NCBI RefSeq assembly: GCF_011064595.1 | Contig: NZ_JAALJI010000006.1 | Coordinates: 1 to 64,000, forward strand | Origin: Paludisphaera soli | Lineage (GTDB): Bacteria > Planctomycetota > Planctomycetia > Isosphaerales > Isosphaeraceae | Reading direction: 5' to 3' | DNA: 64,000 nucleotides | The notes under the pieces: generated by a model | What the model saw: the letters and a program-made list of their open reading frames with translations, nothing else | Databases searched by the model: none | Told to the model about the DNA's origin: nothing | Part shown: positions 19,109-27,611 of the stretch, in pieces | Layout of the letters: every line of letters starts with the position of its first letter | How positions within the stretch are numbered: the stretch's first letter is position 1 | Made by a program: the position numbers and the translations under genes

Positions 19109-19536
19109 TGGGCGGGGCGACCTTTCTACTGATCGTGGCGTGCGGGGTCCTCCTGCTCGCCCTCGACGCCCGGCGCCTCCGGCGACGCCGCTCGGCGTTC
19201 GCGACGCGCCCGCCGCTCGCCGACCCCGAGTTCCTCCGCGCGGTGCGGGCCGAAGCGGCCGACGCCACGCTCTGGCTGGCGGTCCGTCGCGCCTTGGCCG
19301 ATTCCTGCGGCGTCCCGGCCGAGTCGGTCCGTCCCCGGGATCGGCTGGCCGACCTCTGGAACCTCCGCTCGGATGGGCCGGACTTCCTCGACCTGCTGTT
19401 CCGACTGGAGCGGCGACTCGGCGTCAAGATCCCGCGAGGGGCCGTCGAATCGATGTCCCCCGGGTCCCGCCCGGAGGATTTCGGCGACTTCGCCGCCGAT
19501 GTGGTCGCGGGGCTTCGCATGTCGATGCGGCCCTGA
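19105..19536 (+). CDS. Membrane-anchored acyl-carrier-protein-like protein lacking the attachment Ser
   Basis: 143 residues. An N-terminal membrane helix (TFLLIVACGVLLLALDARRLRRRR) is followed by an ACP-like four-helix domain: RRALADSCGVPAESVRPRDRLADLWNLRSDGPDFLDLLFRLERRLGVKIPRG. Aligned with [21 protein letters not shown] of ordinary ACPs, the phosphopantetheine-bearing Ser is replaced by Gly (DGPDF). It therefore probably cannot carry an acyl chain in the usual way. Start ATG 19105 overlaps the preceding zinc-ribbon gene by 4 bases. The longer in-frame upstream start is inside that gene. Role unknown; a structural or regulatory ACP-fold is possible. Confidence 0.62.
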   Translation: MMGGATFLLIVACGVLLLALDARRLRRRRSAFATRPPLADPEFLRAVRAEAADATLWLAVRRALADSCGVPAESVRPRDRLADLWNLRSDGPDFLDLLFRLERRLGVKIPRGAVESMSPGSRPEDFGDFAADVVAGLRMSMRP

Positions 19537-19586
19537 TCCGGAACAGGCAGGCCTCCCGGACCACGAAGCTCGGATGTGCCTCAACG

Positions 19587-19760
19587 CCCTTCCCCCCCGG
19601 CGGGAGAAGATGGCCCGCAGGGCCGGATGAGGAGGAAGGCGGTCACGGGAGACCGCCGGGAAACCAGCCGGGCGCGAACGCCGTCGCTTCCTCGCATAGT
19701 CCGCCTTGAGGATCCCCCTCATCCGGCCTTCGGCCACCTTCCCCTACCAGGGGGGAAGGG
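19587..19760. repeat. MITE-like inverted-repeat element, family 2
   Basis: About 174 bases with imperfect terminal inverted repeats of roughly 45 bases. The left end begins CCCTTCCCCCCCGG and includes GGGCCGGATGAGG; the right end is its complement (CCTCATCCGGCC ... CAGGGGGGAAGGG). The interior has no coding capacity. A related element is at 61155-61363. Confidence 0.6.
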
Positions 19761-19793
19761 AAGATCATCGAATCTCGCTGTTCGAAACGACGA

Positions 19794-19830
19794 CGGCGTG
19801 CGAGGGACGGCGATCGTCCCTCGCACGCCG
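19794..19830. terminator. Perfect 16-bp stem between convergent genes
   Basis: CGGCGTGCGAGGGACG, a 5-base loop (GCGAT), then its exact reverse complement. It lies between the ACP-like gene and sodC, which converge, so a bidirectional terminator is the natural reading; no T-run is present. Confidence 0.65.
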
Positions 19831-19861
19831 CGATTCGTTCGAATCCGACGATCCCGCCCGA

Positions 19862-20416
19862 TCAGGGCTTGGCGACGCCGATGACGCCGACGGCGAGGCG
19901 GCCGCCGGCGTCGCCGGAAGGCTGGGTCTTGAGGTCGTCGGCCTTGGCGTGGACCACGAGGCCGCGACCGAGGATCGAGGTCGGGCCGTGGAACTTCAGG
20001 TGCGAGTCCTCGATCTCGATCGTAGCCTTGCCGCTCTCGTCGGCGGTGATGTTGCCGAGGTCGCCGACGTGCCGCATCGAGGCGCTGCGGTCGGCATGCT
20101 TCTCGCCGGTCGGGTTGAAGTGGCCGCCGGAGGCCATGCCGTCCTCGGACCAGGCACCGAACTCGTGGACGTGGAAGCCGTGCTCGCCGGGGGTCAGGCC
20201 GGTGATGACGCCGGAGACCTTCACCTTGCCGTCGTGCTCGGTGAACGTGATCTGGCCCTGGACCTTGCTGTCCTTGGTCGGGATGAGGGTCGCCACGGCC
20301 TTGGTGATCGCCGGCGCGGCGTGCGCCTTCTCTTCCGCGTGCTGGGCGGAGGCGGAGGAACCCAGCCCGATCAGGCCGCAAAACGCCAGCGCCGCGGCGC
20401 TCCGATGGATCGTCAT
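19862..20416 (-). CDS. sodC: Secreted Cu/Zn superoxide dismutase lacking the conserved disulfide
   Basis: 184 residues with signal peptide (AAALAFCGLIGLGSSASAQ). Metal ligands of Cu/Zn SOD are all visible: GFHVHEFG (two His), GGHFNP, KHADR, RHVGDLGN and its Asp, and GRGLVVHAKADD. It would dismutate superoxide in the periplasm. The two cysteines of the otherwise near-universal intrasubunit disulfide are absent: the loop after HVHEFG reads AWSEDGMASGGHFNP, and the usual RLACGVIG reads RLAVGVIG. ATG at 20416 chosen: AGGGAG lies 9 bases before it and the signal peptide follows. Confidence 0.9.
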   Translation of the reverse strand: MTIHRSAAALAFCGLIGLGSSASAQHAEEKAHAAPAITKAVATLIPTKDSKVQGQITFTEHDGKVKVSGVITGLTPGEHGFHVHEFGAWSEDGMASGGHFNPTGEKHADRSASMRHVGDLGNITADESGKATIEIEDSHLKFHGPTSILGRGLVVHAKADDLKTQPSGDAGGRLAVGVIGVAKP

Positions 20417-20684
20417 TGTCGCATTCTCCCTGGGTTGTCGGTCGCGTCGATCCGAGGGCCGACCATGGCGTCGGCCGTCGCTTTCACGATGGTCGAGGGT
20501 AGCCGTCGGGCCCTCGCGCCTCAAGGGGCCGCCCTTGAGGGATACCCTCTTACGCCCGCAAAGGCCGGGCCGCGATCGACGTTATTCGGAGGCCCCGCCT
20601 TGTATCGCCCCATCCGCGGCCCGATCATGGACCGATGATCCGCCCCGGCCCGGTCGCGCGGGGGCTCGTCGCGGAAACCGGCCC

Positions 20685-21755
20685 ATGTCCACGCCCGACC
20701 CCTTCGCCCCCACCCCGACCGACGCCCTGATCCTGGCCCGGCTGCTGCTCGCCGGGGCGAACGGCGCGAAGGCCGGGGACCTCCGCAAGGACCTGGAGCC
20801 GATCCTGGGCCGCCGCTGGCCGGGGACCGAGCTGGCCTCGGTGATCGACCGCGCCCTGATCAAGCTGGCCGCCGCCGGCCTGGTCGTCCAGCGGCCAGGG
20901 CGGACGAAACGCGCCCCGGCGACCTTCGCCGCGACCGACGAGGGCCGCCTCGCCGCGCTGGCGTTCCTGGGCGTCGAGGCGCTCCCCGAGAGGCCCAAAC
21001 CGACCTGGGCGGGGCTCAAGAAGTCGCTCCTGACCGCTCGGGCCCTGGGGCTGGACCCGGGCGCGGCGACGGCCCGGGACGACGTCCTCCGCGCCGTGCT
21101 GCTGGACCGCCAGGCCGCGCTGGGGCTCGGCGGGACGCCCACGCTCAAGCAGGCGAAGGAGGCCTGGACCCGCAAGCACCTGGGCCTGGGCCCGAAGGAG
21201 AAGGTCACGCTGGAGACCGTCCAGGCGGCCCTGTTCCGCCGCGCCCTGGCCGGAACGCCGACCGCGTCCGCGCCCGCCAAGGGGACGCTCGACCTGCTCC
21301 TGGCCGAACGCCTGGGCGCCCCCGGCAAGCCGTTCAAGACGCTCCGCGACGAGGTCGTCCGCCGCTGGGCCGAGGGGGACCCGGGCGTGGCCGCCGCCCC
21401 GACGACCGAGGCCGACTCCGAGCCCCCGGCCTCCCCCGCGCTCGACCTGGCGGCGTTCGCGGCCCGCGTCCGCGAGGCGGCGAAGGGCTGCCGGACGGGG
21501 CGGCACGGCGAGGACAAGGTGTTCGTCGTCCACGTCTGGCGGGCGCTCCAGCACGACCCCTCGTTCCGGGGGGGCGACTTCGCGCTCTTCAAGAAGCGGC
21601 TCGCCGAGGCCAACAACGCCCGGCTCCTGAGCCTCTCCCGCGCCGACCTCGTGCAGGCCATGAACCCCGAGGACGTCCTGCTCTCGGAGGTCCCCTACAT
21701 GAACACCTGCTTCCACTTCGTCCGCGACGAGCCGACGTGGAGGGCCTCGTCATGA
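20685..21755 (+). CDS. Winged-helix-like protein of a two-gene ATPase module
   Basis: 356 residues, not a family I can name. The N-terminal 100 residues (ALILARLLLAGANGAKAGDLRKDLEPIL ... LIKLAAAGLVVQRPGRTKRAPATFAATDEGR) look like a winged helix. A middle Lys/Leu-rich part (TLKQAKEAWTRKHLGLGPKEKVTLETV) follows. The C-terminal 90 residues form a compact domain (DKVFVVHVWRALQHDPSF, FKKRLAEANNARLLSLSRADLVQAMNPEDVLLSE, NTCFHFVRDE) that appears to be a second helical DNA- or protein-binding module. The frame is open far upstream, overlapping sodC in antisense; the ATG at 20685 is where protein-like sequence begins. Its TGA overlaps the next ATG (ATGA), so it is coupled to the ATPase. Confidence 0.68.
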   Translation: MSTPDPFAPTPTDALILARLLLAGANGAKAGDLRKDLEPILGRRWPGTELASVIDRALIKLAAAGLVVQRPGRTKRAPATFAATDEGRLAALAFLGVEALPERPKPTWAGLKKSLLTARALGLDPGAATARDDVLRAVLLDRQAALGLGGTPTLKQAKEAWTRKHLGLGPKEKVTLETVQAALFRRALAGTPTASAPAKGTLDLLLAERLGAPGKPFKTLRDEVVRRWAEGDPGVAAAPTTEADSEPPASPALDLAAFAARVREAAKGCRTGRHGEDKVFVVHVWRALQHDPSFRGGDFALFKKRLAEANNARLLSLSRADLVQAMNPEDVLLSEVPYMNTCFHFVRDEPTWRASS

Positions 21756-23557
21756 CCGACGACCCCGACCCGCGCGTCGCCGCCTTCTGCTCGCCCCGCG
21801 CGGCCGACCCGTTCCACGCGGTGGCCACGGCGTCGGACGTCTGGCGGCCCGACCCGTTCGACGTGGCCGCCGTCCACGGCCGCGTCCGCGCCTGGTTCGA
21901 CCGCGCCGTCGAACGCGCCCGGGACCCCTCGGGGCCGCCGGCGGGCCGGATGCTCCTGCTCCTGGGCGAGTCGGGCAGCGGCAAGACGCACCTCCTGCGC
22001 GCCTTCCGCAACCGCGTCCACGGCGCGGGACTGGGCTATTGCGCGTACATGCAGATGACGTCCTATACGGGCGACTATCCGCGCTATGCGCTCAACAACG
22101 TCGTCGAGTCGCTCGACCGCCCGTATTATGAGGGCCAGGCGCCCGAGTCGGGCCTGCGTCGGCTCTCCGACCGCCTCGCCGCGATGCTGGCGCCCGAGCC
22201 GGCCCGGGCCGTCGAGCGGCTCCGCGAGGGGGAGCTGGGCCAGGCCGCGATCGACGCGATCGTCGCCGAGGTGGCCGACGCCCTGATCCGCGACGAGCGG
22301 CTAGCGCGGGTGGACGTGGACCTGATGCAGGCCCTGCTCTACCTCCAGGCCGGCGACCCGGCGATCCACGCGCGGCTCCTGAAATACCTGCGCTGCGAGG
22401 ACCTCAACGCCCGCGACCGGCGTTATCTGGGGAACCTGGACCCCAGCACCTACACCGACGCCCCCTCGCGGATGATCGCGCGGATCGGCGGGCTGATCCA
22501 CGCCGTCGAGGGCGCGCCGCTGGTCGTCTGCGTGGACCAGCTCGAGGACGTGTTCGACCTGGACCAGGCGGCCGCCAAATTCCGGCGGGCGATGGCGACG
22601 CTCGGCGACCTGCTCAGCCGCGTGCCGTCGGCGATCGTGGTCGTCTCGTGCCTGGAGAACTTCTACGACGAGCTGAAGCCGATGCTCACGCGATCCACCC
22701 GCGACCGCGTGGAGAACGACCCCCGCCCCGCAGTGCTCGAGACCCCCTGCGCGCCCGAGGAGGTCCGCGCCCTGATCGCGCGTCGGCTCGATTATCTGTT
22801 CCGGTCGGCGGGCGTCGAGCCCAGGCCCGACGACCCGACTTTCCCGATCCCCGAGGCGCTGACGGCGGCCCTGGTGGGCCTGCGCGCCCGCGACGTGTTG
22901 CAGGAGTGCCAGGCGTACCGCGAGCGCTGCGTTGAGGAAGGGAAGATGGCCGCGCACCCTCCTGAAGCGGGCTCCGCGCCCGCCGCGGCGCGGGGCGATG
23001 AGGCCAGGCGGGCCGTGGACGAGATCGAGCGGGCGTGGGACGACTTCCGGAGCACCAGGGCCGAGCCCGTCCCGACCGAGAAGCGCGAGCTGGCGAAGGT
23101 CCTGGCCGCCGCGCTTCGGGAGGCTTCGATCGAGGCGGGGGACGACCCGGCTTCGATCCAGGCCCGCGTCGAGGGCCGATACGTGAGCTTCGAGGGCCCT
23201 CGATCGCGATTCACGGCGGGGGTCTGCAACCGCGCCGCGCAGGGGGGGGCCCTGGCGAAGCAGGTCGAGGAGCTGGCCGCTCTCGCCGCCGCCGAGGGCC
23301 GGCGGGCCGTGGCGGTCCGTTCGACCCCTTTCCCGGTCGGCAAGTCGTCCAAGGTCGCGAAGGTCCTCGCGGCGTTCGAGGCCGGCGGCGGCCTCCGGGT
23401 CGTCGTCGAAGACTCCGACTGGCGCGCCATGGCCGCCTTCGCCGCCTTTCGCGACCGCCGGGGCGACGATCCCGCCTTCGAAGCCTGGCGTAAACGCGCC
23501 CGCCCCTTGACCGGCCTGGGACCGTTGCGGACCATGCTGGATCTGGGCGCGATGTAG
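21752..23557 (+). CDS. AAA/STAND-like ATPase of a two-gene module
   Basis: 601 residues. Walker A is GESGSGKT (residues 72-79) after a leader that wraps DPFxAVAT; Walker B is LVVCVDQLEDVFD (about 257-269), the DQxE form common in STAND and conflict-system ATPases. Between them is a long helical insert with TSYTGDYPRYALNNVVESLDRPYY. The post-ATPase region (ALIARRLDYLFRSAG) resembles an AAA lid. The last 150 residues (VEGRYVSFEGPRSRFTAGVCN ... GGLRVVVEDSDWRAMAAFAAFRDRRGD) form an alpha/beta domain, perhaps restriction-endonuclease-like, without a clear catalytic triad. Overlaps the upstream gene by 4 bases. Chaperone, DNA-translocation or defence roles are all possible; unproven. Confidence 0.75.
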   Translation: MTDDPDPRVAAFCSPRAADPFHAVATASDVWRPDPFDVAAVHGRVRAWFDRAVERARDPSGPPAGRMLLLLGESGSGKTHLLRAFRNRVHGAGLGYCAYMQMTSYTGDYPRYALNNVVESLDRPYYEGQAPESGLRRLSDRLAAMLAPEPARAVERLREGELGQAAIDAIVAEVADALIRDERLARVDVDLMQALLYLQAGDPAIHARLLKYLRCEDLNARDRRYLGNLDPSTYTDAPSRMIARIGGLIHAVEGAPLVVCVDQLEDVFDLDQAAAKFRRAMATLGDLLSRVPSAIVVVSCLENFYDELKPMLTRSTRDRVENDPRPAVLETPCAPEEVRALIARRLDYLFRSAGVEPRPDDPTFPIPEALTAALVGLRARDVLQECQAYRERCVEEGKMAAHPPEAGSAPAAARGDEARRAVDEIERAWDDFRSTRAEPVPTEKRELAKVLAAALREASIEAGDDPASIQARVEGRYVSFEGPRSRFTAGVCNRAAQGGALAKQVEELAALAAAEGRRAVAVRSTPFPVGKSSKVAKVLAAFEAGGGLRVVVEDSDWRAMAAFAAFRDRRGDDPAFEAWRKRARPLTGLGPLRTMLDLGAM

Positions 23558-23618
23558 GCCGGATCGAGGGGCCGAGGCCGCGGACGAGTCCTGTCGGCGC
23601 CCTGCTGGACTCCACTCG

Positions 23619-23652
23619 TCTTCCCTTCCCCCGCCGGGGGGAAGGACGTTGA
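23619..23652. terminator. GC hairpin after the two-gene ATPase operon
   Basis: CGTCTTCCCTTCCCCC, GCC loop, GGGGGGAAGGACG: a long G/C stem 60 bases after the ATPase stop. The core resembles family 2 repeat ends, so it may be a solo repeat end acting as a terminator. Confidence 0.45.
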
Positions 23653-23692
23653 TGGCCCCGTGCACCCTGACTCGAACATCAAGCGGACCCCC

Positions 23693-25120
23693 ATGCCGAA
23701 CCAACCCCACCCGTTCGAAGCCCCCCTCCCCCGCCGCGGCGTCCTGGGGGCGTTCGCGGCGGCCCTGATGGTCCTGCCCCGGGCCTTCGCCGCCGGGCGC
23801 GAGGCGGCGCGGCCGTGGGAGCTGTTCCCGTTCTCGGCCGACGTCACGCCGCTGGTCGGGCACCCCTGCATGGGGGGCGGGATCGAGCCGGTGAAGTCGG
23901 TGGCCGACCCGCTGGAGGCGATCGGCTTCGTCCTGCGCGGCGACTCGCTGGAGAAGCCCGTCGTGGTCGTCGCGGTCGACTGGTGCGAGATCCGCAACGA
24001 GGCGTACGACCGCTGGCGCGAGGCGATCGCCGAGGCCGCCGGGACCGAGCCGGGCCGCGTCCTGCTCTCGGCCGTGCACCAGCACGACGCGCCGATCGCC
24101 GACCTGGCGGCCGAGCGGATGCTGGAGGAGCACGGCTGCGCCGGCCGGATCTGCAACATCCCCTTCCACGAGCTGATCGTCAAGCGGGTGGCGCACGCCG
24201 TCGAGAAGGCGATGGCGAAGGCCCCGCGCCCGGTCACGCACGTCGGCGTCGGCCGCGCGAAGGCCGAGCGCGTCGGCTCCAGCCGGCGCTACGTCCGCCC
24301 CGACGGGACCGTCGTCCACGACCGTACGAGCGCCTCGAAGAACCCCGTGGCGCACGATGCCGAGGAGGGGCTGATCGACCCGTACGTCACGGTCGTGAGC
24401 TTCTGGGACGGCGACGAGCCGGTCGCCGCGCTGAACCATTACGCGATCCACCCGATGAGCTACTACGGCAAGGGCGAGGTCTCCGCCGACTTCGTCGGCA
24501 TGGCCCGCCGGGCGCGGCAGAAGGCCCTTCCCGGCGTCCTGCAGGTCTACGCCTCGGGATGCGGCGGCGACGTGACGGCGGGCAAGTACAACGACGGCGA
24601 CCCCGCCCGCCGCCCCGAGCTGGCCGCCCGCCTGGAAGACGCGATGGCCCGCGCCTGGGAGGCCACCCGCCGCGAGCCGTTGGAACGGGCCTCGCTCCGG
24701 GTCGAGCCCCTGACGTTCACGCCGCGCGAGGGCCCCGGATTCACGGAAGTCGACCTGAAAGCCCGTCTGCTCGACCACGCGAAGCCGTTCGGCCAGTGCC
24801 TCGCCGCCATGGGCCTGAGCTGGCGCGAGCGCGTGGCCGCCGGCCGGCCGATCGACCTGCCGGCGCTCGACCTCGGCCCGGTCGTCCTGGTTTTGCTCCC
24901 CGGCGAGACCTACGTCGCGTTCCAGCTCCTCGCCCAGAAGCTCCGGCCCGACAAGGTCGTCGTCGCGATCGCCTACGGCGACGCCGCCACCGGCTACATC
25001 CCCACCGCCGACCGCATCGCCGAGCGCGACTCCAACCTCGGCGACTGGTGCTGGGTCGCGCCCGACGCCGAGGCCGTGCTCACGAAGGGGCTGGAAGCCG
25101 TGCTCAAGCCCGAACGCTGA
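23693..25120 (+). CDS. Exported neutral/alkaline ceramidase-like hydrolase
   Basis: 475 residues. A twin-arginine-like export signal (LPRRGVLGAFAAALMVLPRAFA) precedes a domain resembling the neutral/alkaline non-lysosomal ceramidase N-terminal family: ADVTPLVGHPCMGG, an acidic strand VVVAVDWCEIRN, VLLSAVHQHDAP, LNHYAIHPMSYYGKGEVSADFVGMARR and YASGCGGDVTAGKYN, which supply zinc-type His and Asp positions. The family hydrolyses ceramide-type amides; many bacterial members have unknown substrates. GTG at 23660 is also in frame, but the ATG at 23693 gives a normal signal peptide. Precedes a secreted esterase on the same strand by 31 bases, likely the same operon. Confidence 0.78.
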   Translation: MPNQPHPFEAPLPRRGVLGAFAAALMVLPRAFAAGREAARPWELFPFSADVTPLVGHPCMGGGIEPVKSVADPLEAIGFVLRGDSLEKPVVVVAVDWCEIRNEAYDRWREAIAEAAGTEPGRVLLSAVHQHDAPIADLAAERMLEEHGCAGRICNIPFHELIVKRVAHAVEKAMAKAPRPVTHVGVGRAKAERVGSSRRYVRPDGTVVHDRTSASKNPVAHDAEEGLIDPYVTVVSFWDGDEPVAALNHYAIHPMSYYGKGEVSADFVGMARRARQKALPGVLQVYASGCGGDVTAGKYNDGDPARRPELAARLEDAMARAWEATRREPLERASLRVEPLTFTPREGPGFTEVDLKARLLDHAKPFGQCLAAMGLSWRERVAAGRPIDLPALDLGPVVLVLLPGETYVAFQLLAQKLRPDKVVVAIAYGDAATGYIPTADRIAERDSNLGDWCWVAPDAEAVLTKGLEAVLKPER

Positions 25121-25151
25121 GGATTCGTTTCGTCTCTCGGAGGATCTTCCC

Positions 25152-26027
25152 ATGCGACGCCTCTCCTGGATCGTGCTCCTCGCGCTGCCGTTCGTCCTGC
25201 CGGACGCCTCGGCGCAGCAGAACCGCCCGCGGCGGGCGCCGATCGAACTCGGGCCCGACGACAAGCCCGCGGTCCCGGCCGCACCCGAGGGCTTCGACGC
25301 CCGCCGCGACGACGTCCCTCGCGGGAAGATCGAGACGGTCGAGTACGACTCGTCGACCGTGGGCGTGAAGCGGAAGATGCGGGTCTACACTCCGCCGGGC
25401 TACGACGAAAAGGCCCCGTATCCGGTCCTCTACCTGCTGCACGGCATCGGCGGGGACGAGGAGGAGTGGGAGCGGGGCGGGAAGGTGGGCGTGGTGATGG
25501 ACAACCTCCTCGCGGACAAACTGGCGACGCCGATGATCGTCGTCATGCCCAACGGCCGGGCCCAGCCCAACGACCGCGCCGAGGGGGACGTCTTCCGCCA
25601 CGCCAAGGCCTTCGAGACGTTCGAGGGGGACCTGCTCAAGGACGTGATCCCGTTCATCGAGAAGACCTACGCCGTGCGGAAGGACCGCGAAGGTCGGGCC
25701 CTCGCCGGGCTCTCGATGGGGGGCGGCCAGTCGCTCAACTTCGGCCTCGGCCATCCCGACGTGTTCGCCTGGGTCGGCGGCTTCTCCTCCGCCCCGAACA
25801 CCCGCCCGCCCGACAAACTGGTGACGAACCCGGAGGAGGCCGCGAAACTGAGGCTCCTCTGGATCTCGTGCGGCGACAAGGACGGACTCATCAACATCAG
25901 CCAGCGCACGCACGGGTACCTCAAGGAGAAGAACGTGCCCCACGTCTGGCACGTCGAGCCCGGCGGCCACGACTTCGCCGTCTGGAAGGACGACCTCTAC
26001 CACTTCGCGCAGCGCCTCTTCCGCTGA
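25152..26027 (+). CDS. Secreted alpha/beta-hydrolase esterase (CE1/feruloyl-esterase type)
   Basis: 291 residues with signal peptide (MRRLSWIVLLALPFVLPDASAQ). The esterase-D/CE1 fold is clear: YTPPGYDEKAPYPVLYLLHGIGGDEEEW, VVMPNGRAQP, nucleophile elbow AGLSMGGGQSLN with catalytic Ser, CGDKDGLI with the Asp, and VEPGGHDFAVWKDDLYHF with the His. Relatives deacetylate or deferuloylate plant xylan or act on other esters. It is 31 bases downstream of the ceramidase-like gene, so the two may be made together for extracellular ester/amide breakdown. AGGATCTTCCC precedes the ATG. Confidence 0.9.
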   Translation: MRRLSWIVLLALPFVLPDASAQQNRPRRAPIELGPDDKPAVPAAPEGFDARRDDVPRGKIETVEYDSSTVGVKRKMRVYTPPGYDEKAPYPVLYLLHGIGGDEEEWERGGKVGVVMDNLLADKLATPMIVVMPNGRAQPNDRAEGDVFRHAKAFETFEGDLLKDVIPFIEKTYAVRKDREGRALAGLSMGGGQSLNFGLGHPDVFAWVGGFSSAPNTRPPDKLVTNPEEAAKLRLLWISCGDKDGLINISQRTHGYLKEKNVPHVWHVEPGGHDFAVWKDDLYHFAQRLFR

Positions 26028-26034
26028 CGGCTCG

Positions 26035-26066
26035 CGCCCCCACGCCCCGCTTCCGGCGTGGGGGCG
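26035..26066. terminator. Perfect hairpin between convergent esterase and TPR genes
   Basis: GCCCCCACGCC, an 8-base loop, GGCGTGGGGGC: an 11-bp perfect stem (12 with the flanking C-G pair) 8 bases after the esterase stop. Likely bidirectional terminator. Confidence 0.65.
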
Positions 26067-26096
26067 GCCGCCTTCGGGCTCCGCGATCCGCCACGC

Positions 26097-27314
26097 TCAG
26101 CTCCAGTGCCTCGCCCACCGGATGCAGGCCTCCACGTCGCGCAGGGCCTTGCGCGCCTCGCGGTACTCCGGGTCTCTGCCGATCGCCTCGCGGAAGCAGC
26201 CGGCGGCCTCGTGGAAGCGCTCGCGGGCCCGCAGCACGAGTCCCAGATTGAGGTACGCCTCGTCGATGCGTCCCTTCGTGCAGGCGATGGCGGCCCGATG
26301 GACCTCCTCGGCCTCGTGCAGCCGCCCCTGCGTCGCCAGCACGCCGCCCAGGAAGATCCGGCCGGCGGCGTGATCGGGGTCGGCCTCGACGGCCTGCCGA
26401 TACCAGGCCGCCGCCTGTTCCGCATCGCCCGCCGCCTTGAAGAGGTGGCCCATGTACACGAGGGGGAGTCGTCGCCGTTCGGGACTGAAAAGCCCGAGGG
26501 CCTTGGCGGTCGCCTGCTCGGCCTCCTCGTAGCGGGCGACGTCGACCAGGGCTTCCCCCAGATGAATCCGGGCGACGGCGTCGTCGGGGTGGTCGATCAG
26601 GTAGCGTCGCGCCACGAGGATCGTCGAGGCCGGGTACGGACCGTTCGACAGCCTCCGCAATCTCTCGTACCGCCTGCGCCGGTTCACCCCGCCCTCTCGT
26701 CGCCGGAAGCTCGATCGGCCGGGTCGGCTTCGACGCTCCGCCCACCTGATGCAGGCCTCGACGTCGCGCAAGGCTTGTCGCGTCTCGCGATGTTCCGGGT
26801 CGAGTCGAAGCGTCTCCCGGAAGCATTCGGCGGCCTCGTGGAAGCGCTCGCGGGCCCGCAGCACCAGGCCCAGGTTGAGGTAGGCCTCGTCGAACCAGCC
26901 CTTCTCGCAGGCGAGGGCGGCCCGCTGGACTTCCTCGGCCTCGTGCAGCCGCCCTTGCTCCGCCAGGAGCCTGCCCAGGTGGATTTGGCCGGCCGCGTGG
27001 TCGGGGTCGGCCTCGGTGGCCCTTCGATACCAGCCCGCCGCCTGCTCCGGATCGCCCGCCGCCCGGAAGAGGTGGCCCATGTTACTCAGGGGGGGTCGTC
27101 GAAATTCGGGCGGGCAGAGATCCAGGGCCTTGGCGATCGCCTGCTCGGCCTCCTCGTAGCGGGCCATGCCGGTCAGAGAGTCGCCCAGCCACATCCAGAC
27201 GACCCCGTCGTCGGGGTAGTCGATCAGGTAGCGACGCGCGACGCGGATCGTCAGGGCGCGGTAAGGGCCCTTCGACAATCGCCTCAGGCGCCCTTTTCGC
27301 TCTTCCTGGCCCAT
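26097..27314 (-). CDS. TPR protein built from an internal tandem duplication
   Basis: 405 residues with no signal peptide. TPR units such as ARYEEAEQAIAKALDLCPPE, AAGWYRRATEADPDHAAGQIHLG and EAYLNLGLVLRARERFHEAAECFRETLRLDPEH are clear. Residues 1-190 and 215-405 are near copies: RRLSKGPYRALTIRVARRYLIDYPDD versus RRLSNGPYPASTILVARRYLIDHPDD, and both halves end LRDVEACIRWA. A basic linker (RRSRPGRSSFRRREGGVNRRRR) joins them. A recent in-gene duplication is therefore likely. Scaffold function assumed; partner unknown. Confidence 0.82.
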   Translation of the reverse strand: MGQEERKGRLRRLSKGPYRALTIRVARRYLIDYPDDGVVWMWLGDSLTGMARYEEAEQAIAKALDLCPPEFRRPPLSNMGHLFRAAGDPEQAAGWYRRATEADPDHAAGQIHLGRLLAEQGRLHEAEEVQRAALACEKGWFDEAYLNLGLVLRARERFHEAAECFRETLRLDPEHRETRQALRDVEACIRWAERRSRPGRSSFRRREGGVNRRRRYERLRRLSNGPYPASTILVARRYLIDHPDDAVARIHLGEALVDVARYEEAEQATAKALGLFSPERRRLPLVYMGHLFKAAGDAEQAAAWYRQAVEADPDHAAGRIFLGGVLATQGRLHEAEEVHRAAIACTKGRIDEAYLNLGLVLRARERFHEAAGCFREAIGRDPEYREARKALRDVEACIRWARHWS

Positions 27315-27611
27315 CGCGCCCCCCCCGCCGGAACTCCAAGCCCGAGAGATCGACCTGCGAGCCTATCAGGAACTCGGCCCCGGGTGTTCGAGACGTCGGG
27401 ATTCCTCGCTACGGGTCGTTGTCGCGTCGACCCGGCCGAGCCTCGCCCGGGCCGTCCCTCCTCTCGCGAATCCGGCGTGGGGGCTTGAGGCGGTGCTCAG
27501 GCCAGGGTTGAGCAGGTCTTTCGACGCCCTCGTCTCCTCGTCCCCGATCGGAACGGCCGCCCCTGTTCTCGGAGCTACTCAGGAGACGACCGGCGGCGAG
27601 GGACCGCCCGC

